DNA of 64,000 nt from Albugo candida (taxonomy: Eukaryota > Oomycota > Peronosporomycetes > Albuginales), in assembly GCA_040437565.1 (NCBI GenBank), contig JBDOQK010000003.1:682001-746000 (forward strand), written 5' to 3'. The position numbers and the translations under genes are program-made. Positions 58,793 to 64,000 of the stretch are shown one piece after another. Every line of letters begins with the position of its first letter. The first letter of the stretch is position 1. The notes beneath the pieces are model-generated. The model was not told the DNA's origin, searched no databases, and saw nothing but the letters and a program-made list of their open reading frames with translations.

Positions 58793-60170
58793 TTAATCAT
58801 TTTCATGCTGCTCCTTAAAAACTTTATCTGCGTAAGCACAAAGGATAGGCGGTGCAGCGCCAGCGCCATGAGCATGTTTCGAGTGAGCCATGCACATTCC
58901 CTGTCGTTGCGCCCATTTATCGCATCCTAATAATGTACACTTGGCACCTCCACCATGCTTTCGACATAATCGTTTCAAGTGAGCTTTTTTCTCACACCCG
59001 GGAACAATGCAAGGTCGTCCACCACCGTGCATTTTACAGCGTCCATGACTTTGCGCAGCCCGGGTACAATTAGATTCCTGACACCTCGATCCACCTCCAT
59101 GACGAATGCATAAACCCCGACTTTGCACGCTCTTCGTACATCCGGGAAAAGAGCAGCGCTTTGAGCCACCGTGTCGTTTACAGCGGTGGAATGCACGAGC
59201 TTGACTTTTACATCCTTCAACACAGCACAGTTTTCGGCGGTCGGGTGACATCTTCGGACTTCGTGGAGCCAATACTTTGATATCATTCAGGCAAATCTCG
59301 CTTTTTATCGTGCACGAGGTGTCATATTCTCTCTCCATGATTTGTCTCGAAAAATTTGGCAGCTGCATAATGGAATTGATCGAACGAGACGATACTGTGT
59401 TTGTTGATGGCGCTGTTGGAGTATTGTCGTACAATGATGATACATTTTCGAATGCATGATGTGCGTTCAAGTTAGAAACATAGTTGGGATTAAATGCACT
59501 CATAGCATGCATATCGTAAGCAAACTGCTGAGTAGTGTTATTTGGTGAACAAAATGCGTTGACTCGTCCTTGTGAATTATAAGGGTATCCAGGAATGCCT
59601 ATCGGAAAGGATAAACTTCATATTTATCAAAAGAGGTAGTTGTATTCGAGGCGTACTTTCAACAATGGGGAAGCCTTCGTTTTCGTTCCTCATCTGATAA
59701 TGTAATTGACCGCTGAGAGGTATAGGCATCATTGTTGTATTGATGCTAGTCGATCGGAGATCATTGGGATACGCTATGGGTGACATTCTAGCTTGATCAT
59801 TGGCAAATAGTTGATGTAGTTCAGCGTGAGTCGAATCGTCCAAAAGCACTTGAGAATTGTAAGATGCTGGAATGCTGGAGTAAGCTGTTGTTGAGATCGC
59901 CGAATGATTAGATTGAATCACGTCAGGTGATGGACGGAACTGCATCGGTATTGAAGGTTCCGATTGGTTCTGCGTTCTTAAAACGAAAGTGGATGATGAC
60001 CTTTGCCCACGATTGCAAAAACTTTCGGATATATCCCGTGGAAGCTGTGCAATGTCGTTTAGAGTGTCTGGACTCCCATGTGCCTTCTGTTCATATAAGG
60101 CATCGAACATAAGCGCCGTTTGACCATATTCACTTGTTCCCTGTGCATCCGAATTACTTGACCAGCTCAT
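58793..60170 (-). CDS. WRKY19-like CCHC-repeat zinc-finger protein, probable regulator
   Basis: Two exons on the minus strand, 60170-59657 and 59598-58793, intron 58 nt, 439 residues. Residues 1 to about 290 are Ser/Gln/Asn/Pro-rich with no fold visible. Then come five tandem repeats of C-x4-C-x9-C-x2-H joined by GG or GGG: CCVEGC..CKRH, CSFPGC..CIRH, CQESNC..CKMH, CIVPGC..CRKH, CTLLGC..CMAH. This repeat is common in oomycete proteins annotated as WRKY transcription factor 19-like; there is no actual WRKY heptapeptide here. Probable zinc-binding DNA or RNA contact module with a disordered activation-type N-terminus. The start is the first ATG of exon 1 (MSWSSNSDAQ); further 5' exons are possible. 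A striking inverted repeat lies 125-225 bp upstream. Confidence 0.82.
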
Positions 60171-60294
60171 GGGACGGAACGTACAAACAAGCAGAAGAAA
60201 GGGAAAGATCCTATACTTTTGATGCGCGTCTCGCGAATTTGTTCTCTCCCAGACGGACAATTGGAGTTGGTGTGAAGAAATCCACGTAAGATTA

Positions 60295-60393
60295 AAAAGT
60301 GACGAGCATGGCTCGTCCCGAAGCATTTCACCATATAAACCTACACACGTAGACACAAAGAATTATTTGGGACGAGCCACGCTCGTCACTTTT
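60295..60393. repeat. Imperfect 25-bp inverted repeat with 49-bp loop
   Basis: The arm at 60295-60319 (AAAAGTGACGAGCATGGCTC and on to GTCCC) is matched by the reverse complement of 60369-60393 at 24 of 25 positions. Each arm also contains its own GACGAGC/GCTCGTC dyad. It lies upstream of the CCHC-repeat gene in the minus-strand sense. It could be a large hairpin, a paired binding site or ends of a tiny element; no target-site duplication was identified. Confidence 0.85.
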
Positions 60394-60652
60394 CAGTCTC
60401 CTAAATTGGAGTAATAGGATCACATCAAACTTCCACAAATATGCAAGTATACGAAAACTCCAACACATGTGCACCTTCGTGGATGTTGACTGATCTCATT
60501 ACTCAAACTTGGGTGTAATTTTGATCAAATACGCTTACCTAAAAAGTAGGACTACCGATTGCCGTTCGACATGTCACCATTGTTGGAAAAGATGATTGAA
60601 AGGAACTAACCACACGAGTCGACGCTAAACTCGCTTTCTAATTGCCTTTCAG
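60394..60652. other. Spacer, no gene seen
   Basis: About 260 bp between the inverted repeat and a small minus-strand frame; nothing recognised. Confidence 0.4.
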
Positions 60653-60928
60653 TCAAATGAACGCCAAATAATGTATGGAGGTCCAAGTTTTTGTTTGGTC
60701 ACGCGATATGGATTGCTTTGCGCGTTTTCGACGAATCAGATAAAGCGACAAGCTCGACTGTCGAACGTCTGAATTGTCACAGACAATGAAAGGGTCATTC
60801 AGACGGAATGTCGACAATCCGTTTGATGCATCATGTTGGTGGATTGATTGATCATCAATATGGTTGAGCGTCATTAGTGAAGCATGACTGAGCTCATCAA
60901 TCCGCAATACTTGACCTAATTGTTGCAT
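60653..60928 (-). CDS. Short hypothetical protein (91 residues)
   Basis: ATG at 60928, stop at 60653. The product (MQQLGQVLRIDELSHASLM and on) has a basic cluster (LIRRKRAKQSISRDQTK) and no recognised domain, signal peptide or membrane segment. It may be real, an exon of a larger gene, or chance. Its placement in a 1-kb interval between two minus-strand genes makes an isolated small gene possible. Confidence 0.35.
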   Translation of the reverse strand: MQQLGQVLRIDELSHASLMTLNHIDDQSIHQHDASNGLSTFRLNDPFIVCDNSDVRQSSLSLYLIRRKRAKQSISRDQTKTWTSIHYLAFI

Positions 60929-61199
60929 GCTTACATATAGTGCAAGTTTACCTATTTAGACAATGATGGCTTGTATACTTTGCAATACGTGGAGTCCTTC
61001 TGTAAATTGTTACATTCTAACAAGTTTATCGTCGCCTAGGTTTGGGAGTCGAGCATTGCTTTGTGAACCCGTGATTCATTTGGTGATAAGTAGTCAGTGG
61101 CAGACGTACAAGAATTACAGCTCAAAAACGCCGAACAGAAATCTCATGATAAAGAAGGAACCTGGCAACTTTTTATCATAATATTAGGCCGACTTCGAA

Positions 61200-61910
61200 T
61201 TAGATTTCTACCTCCGGACCCTCATATTTATCAAATATTTCTTGTAAGTCTCTCCTTTCTTGTTTTCTAGCATCTTCTTTTCGTTGCGACCTTCGGCTCC
61301 GTTCTTCAGGTTGAAATGAGTAGTGCGGTGGATTCATGTTTGAATTGTTTGGGGGAGGGGATGGAAAATAGTTATCTGGGGAGTTAGCAGAGAATCTGTT
61401 TTCAAAAAAGCCAAAGTGGTTTGACCCGAAAAAATCTGCAAACGAATTGAGCGATAAAACCCAAATATACGATAGACTCGGTGGAGTACCTTCAAATGGT
61501 CGCAACATTTCTTGTTGAAAAAAATCAAACGGACTCATTGAGCCTTGCGTGTCACTTTCTCTACGATAAAAGCTTATACACAAAGACCACGGTGGGTATT
61601 CTATATCGCACCGTTCATGAAAAGGATCAAACCCGCGAAAGAGCATTCCAATATCACTGTGATTTGATTGAGATGGATACAAAAGATTGAAACCATACAA
61701 AACTTACTTATCTTCCAATGGGAAGACTTCGGTGCCGAAATGGTCAATTCCGTCTCCTTGGTCCTCAGTCGCGTCTTTGTGCTCCGATATCAGCCTCTAT
61801 ATTGCAGTGTGAGAACACTGAATCGCATTTGCATCAAAGTTGTGATACTTTTCTCTCGTTTGGACATTGCCGGAAAATCTTTCGTATGAATTGACACTTC
61901 TTGTCGCCAT
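61200..61910 (-). CDS. Hypothetical protein with charged C-terminal helix, intron-containing
   Basis: The C-terminal frame ends at 61200 (EIFDKYEGPEVEI). Reconstruction gives ATG 61910 (MATRSVNSYERFSGN), an intron of about 69 nt whose donor is uncertain, then EDQGDGIDHFGTEVFPLED, an intron with donor GTAAGT ending TCACAG, then IGMLFRGFDPFHERCDIEY and MSPFDFFQQEMLRPFE, an optional intron with acceptor TTTGCAG, and finally DFFGSNHFGFFENRFS with an Arg/Glu-rich helix (RSRRSQRKEDARKQERRD). The repeated FFG/FRGFDPF style is vaguely like HAX1-type proteins, but I do not recognise the family. The donor GTAAGT and the phase fits support a real spliced gene. About 290 bp downstream of the histidine gene on the same strand. 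Confidence 0.55.
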
Positions 61911-62202
61911 TGATAACTCGACAAGACGAACTCAGCGCAGTTGAATAAAAGCACTCTATCAAAGTAGGGCTACAATAATTATTTATTTGCAAAATTATCA
62001 CCAACATTAGCATCACCAGGATGCTCTGCTCGATCGCGCTGTAGCAGAGATTGTTCTTCGTCTGTAAGCGCTGACATATTCGACGCTACCTCAATTATCG
62101 CAAAATTACTGGCCCGCCCTCCATTAAAGCAGAATGGCTCAATTGTCGGATATAATTATAACTCGGAGCATTTGAAGGCCAATTCAGGATGTGTTTTATT
62201 TA

Positions 62203-63727
62203 TTAAGTTAGCATTCCTTTCGTACTTGGGATTCCAGCGGTACCATCAAAGCTTACAGCGCTGCGTAGCGCGACAGCAAAAGCTTTGAAGGATGCCTCGG
62301 CACGATGATGATCATTCCGACCACGTAGTACGTCCACATGTACGGTGATTCTAGCAGCAGACGAAAATGAGTGGAAGAAGTGAGGCAGCATCTCGCATGA
62401 TAGCGCGCCAATATTTGGACGCGTGAGTGCCAAATTGATCTCGCTGTGTGGTCTACTGGAGATATCAACAACTGCCCGAGAAAGTGCTTCGTCTAAAGGA
62501 ACGCACGCGGAGCCAAAGCGTGATATGCCGTGTCGATTTCCAAGGGCCTAACACATTGATTCATTGAGCACGTATATTTGTAACAAGGGGACGGGTAGAA
62601 TTACTTTGTCAAATGCCTCTCCGAGTGCTAAGGCACAGTCTTCAGTTGTATGATGGTCATCAATGTGCGTGTCTCCTTCACACGACAGGCTTATATCAAA
62701 TCGACTATGTTTGGACATTGCAGTGATCATGTGATCGAGGAATCCAATCCCAGTCTTAATCTGCGAATACATACACTAGTAAGGTGTGTGATCAAGATCG
62801 ATTTGATACGTGATCTACCTCAGATTTCCCCGTTCCGTCGATGTAGACTTCAGCATCGATAGAAGTCTCTTTCGTTTTCCTTGACACAGTTGCCATTCGT
62901 TTCAAGGAAGCGAACTTTGCATTTTTTGGTATGACATCCAGAAGCTCAGCAACACCCGGTTTTAGTATCCGTGTGGCACCGGCTGCCTTCAAGGACGATA
63001 TGTATCCAGTTTCAGCTTGAGCATCAATGAATTGTGCGTAAGCTTGTGGTGTCATGACGCCGCACGAAACCACTTTTGCTTTGCTTGCGGCGACAATATC
63101 ATCAACTGTGTCGCCTAGCATCAATGCTTCATGCGGATTTACACCTAGCTTTTCCAGTGCCAAGCGAATTGGTATTGGCGATGGTTTGAGATCACCGTCT
63201 TCCATGCAAACAAGCACTTTGAAAAATTGCTCCAGACTACGTCATAAAAAATGTTAGACATCGTGATGTACGACCTACATCGTTACAAGTACGTACTCGT
63301 GCGATCTGAGAAAAGTCATGCAGTCTTTTCGCGGTCGTCCAGTGACCACGGCCATACCCGAAGGTAGTCGATCACTGAGTTCCGCAAGTAATCCTTTGGC
63401 AACTAACAAGCTCTCCAAATTAAATAGACCAGATTTTTCGCTGGTACCCTGGTATAAATCTTCAAATTTCGAGGTGACCTCATCGAGAGAGGGCAAGCTG
63501 CAGGATTTTTCCTGAATGAGACTAGCGGCATTATGTATGAGGCGATAGGTAAGATGCCAGTCGTTATTGGCATCACCCAGCAATTTAAGCTTCTCGATCT
63601 CGTCATTCGACGTGAGAACTCCAAAGTGTTTCGCCGTTCCAATAATCGCTGCGCGATACGATTGTGATACATCGGCCAAGACGCCGTCCATATCCCATAA
63701 CAGAGCTTTGATTGTGCCGTCAGTCAT
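62203..63727 (-). CDS. HIS3: HAD hydrolase fused to imidazoleglycerol-phosphate dehydratase
   Basis: Four exons on the minus strand: 63727-63297, 63236-62819, 62760-62605 and 62547-62203; introns 60, 58 and 57 nt; 449 residues. Residues 1 to about 230 form a HAD phosphatase: motif [11 protein letters not shown], motif II VTGRPR, motif [13 protein letters not shown], motif [11 protein letters not shown]. The C-terminal half is IGP dehydratase: [66 protein letters not shown]; the HHxxE-type metal ligands are present in both motifs. IGPD performs the sixth step of histidine synthesis (IGP to imidazole acetol phosphate). Bacterial HisB also joins a HAD histidinol-phosphatase to IGPD, but this HAD type looks different, so whether it acts on histidinol phosphate is open. 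The start ATG directly precedes the HAD motif. Confidence 0.92.
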
Positions 63728-63792
63728 AATTGTAACCAGTCAATTTAACACGAAATAATGCTCAAATTATTTATATAAAGCGCAGCTACCTC

Positions 63793-64000
63793 CTACTCAT
63801 CAAGCTGCGTCGTCCAATCGAAAGAAGGCCATTGCGATTTGAATTCAGATTTTTCCTTGTTCTGGTCAAAAAAATCATCTATTGTGCTTTCCTCCTCAGC
63901 AGCATCCTGTTCCGATGATTCTGCCATCCCCTTGATAACGTCAAGACCAAACTGACGAGAAAATTTCGATTCGTTCTCGATAATATGAGCGTATCCTTTG
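63793..64000 (-). CDS. Unknown protein, C-terminal part only
   Basis: A frame entering from the right edge reads GYAHIIENESKFSRQFGLDV, then an acidic stretch (SSEQDAAEEESTIDDFFDQ) and ends WPSFDWTTQLDE with TAG at 63795-63793. The acidic tail and unbroken frame suggest a real 3' coding end. Family not recognised. Only 65 bp separate its stop from the HIS3 start on the same strand. Confidence 0.6.
   Translation of the reverse strand, partial: KGYAHIIENESKFSRQFGLDVIKGMAESSEQDAAEEESTIDDFFDQNKEKSEFKSQWPSFDWTTQLDE

Overview
The window is a compact protist nuclear region, most likely from an oomycete of the white-rust (Albugo) type. The evidence is: genes packed tens to a few hundred bases apart on both strands, short spliceosomal introns (about 32-134 nt, most 46-70), cilium/flagellum genes (DNAAF1, DRC2) in an otherwise fungus-like gene set, a PAP2_C sphingolipid synthase, a WRKY19-like CCHC-repeat factor, a KRE6/SKN1-type glucan protein and a HAD-IGP dehydratase fusion. 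Placement in Albuginales is inference from compactness and protein style, not from a marker. I rebuilt most exon structures by hand from GT-AG (twice GC-AG) boundaries, reading phase and remembered family conservation; no alignment was run.

Layout. 1-5.7 kb: end of a MINPP1-type phosphatase, then DNAAF1, a four-exon VKOR and a CID/CCCH RNA-binding protein, all on the minus strand. 5.7-11.3 kb: a degraded ABCB6/HMT1-like half-transporter and a minus-strand protein with a TBC-like tail. 11.8-19.6 kb: an FHA/cyclic-nucleotide-domain protein ending in a CaaX box, TRAPPC13, peptidyl-tRNA hydrolase 2 and ribosomal protein uL23. 19.8-35.8 kb: one giant VPS13 gene. 36-44.4 kb: a sphingomyelin-synthase-like enzyme, a CENP-B/Tigger-type DNA-binding protein, DRC2 and a two-WW PQBP1. 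45.5-47.7 kb: DED1/DDX3. 47.7-52.4 kb: a gene-poor block holding only two small paralogous secreted proteins (candidate effectors). 52.4-64 kb: GET4, DDX47, a KRE6/SKN1 glycosidase-like protein, a CCHC-repeat factor, small unknown genes, the HAD-IGPD histidine enzyme and the end of an unknown gene.

The sequence contains 14 runs of exactly 100 N. Thirteen are flanked by direct copies of 19-1068 bp: the end of the left contig is repeated at the start of the right contig. In VPS13 and the other affected genes the reading frame is restored only when one copy plus the Ns is dropped, so these are unmerged contig overlaps and not biological duplications. Lengths quoted for such genes are after collapsing the copies.

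Most genes are conserved housekeeping functions (lipid transfer, TRAPP and GET trafficking, translation, RNA helicases, splicing factors, histidine synthesis, flagellum assembly). Accessory or odd content is concentrated in the broken ABC transporter, the secreted-protein pair with its repeat-bearing spacer, the FHA-CNB-CaaX protein, the CENP-B-domain protein and an inverted repeat upstream of the CCHC-repeat gene.
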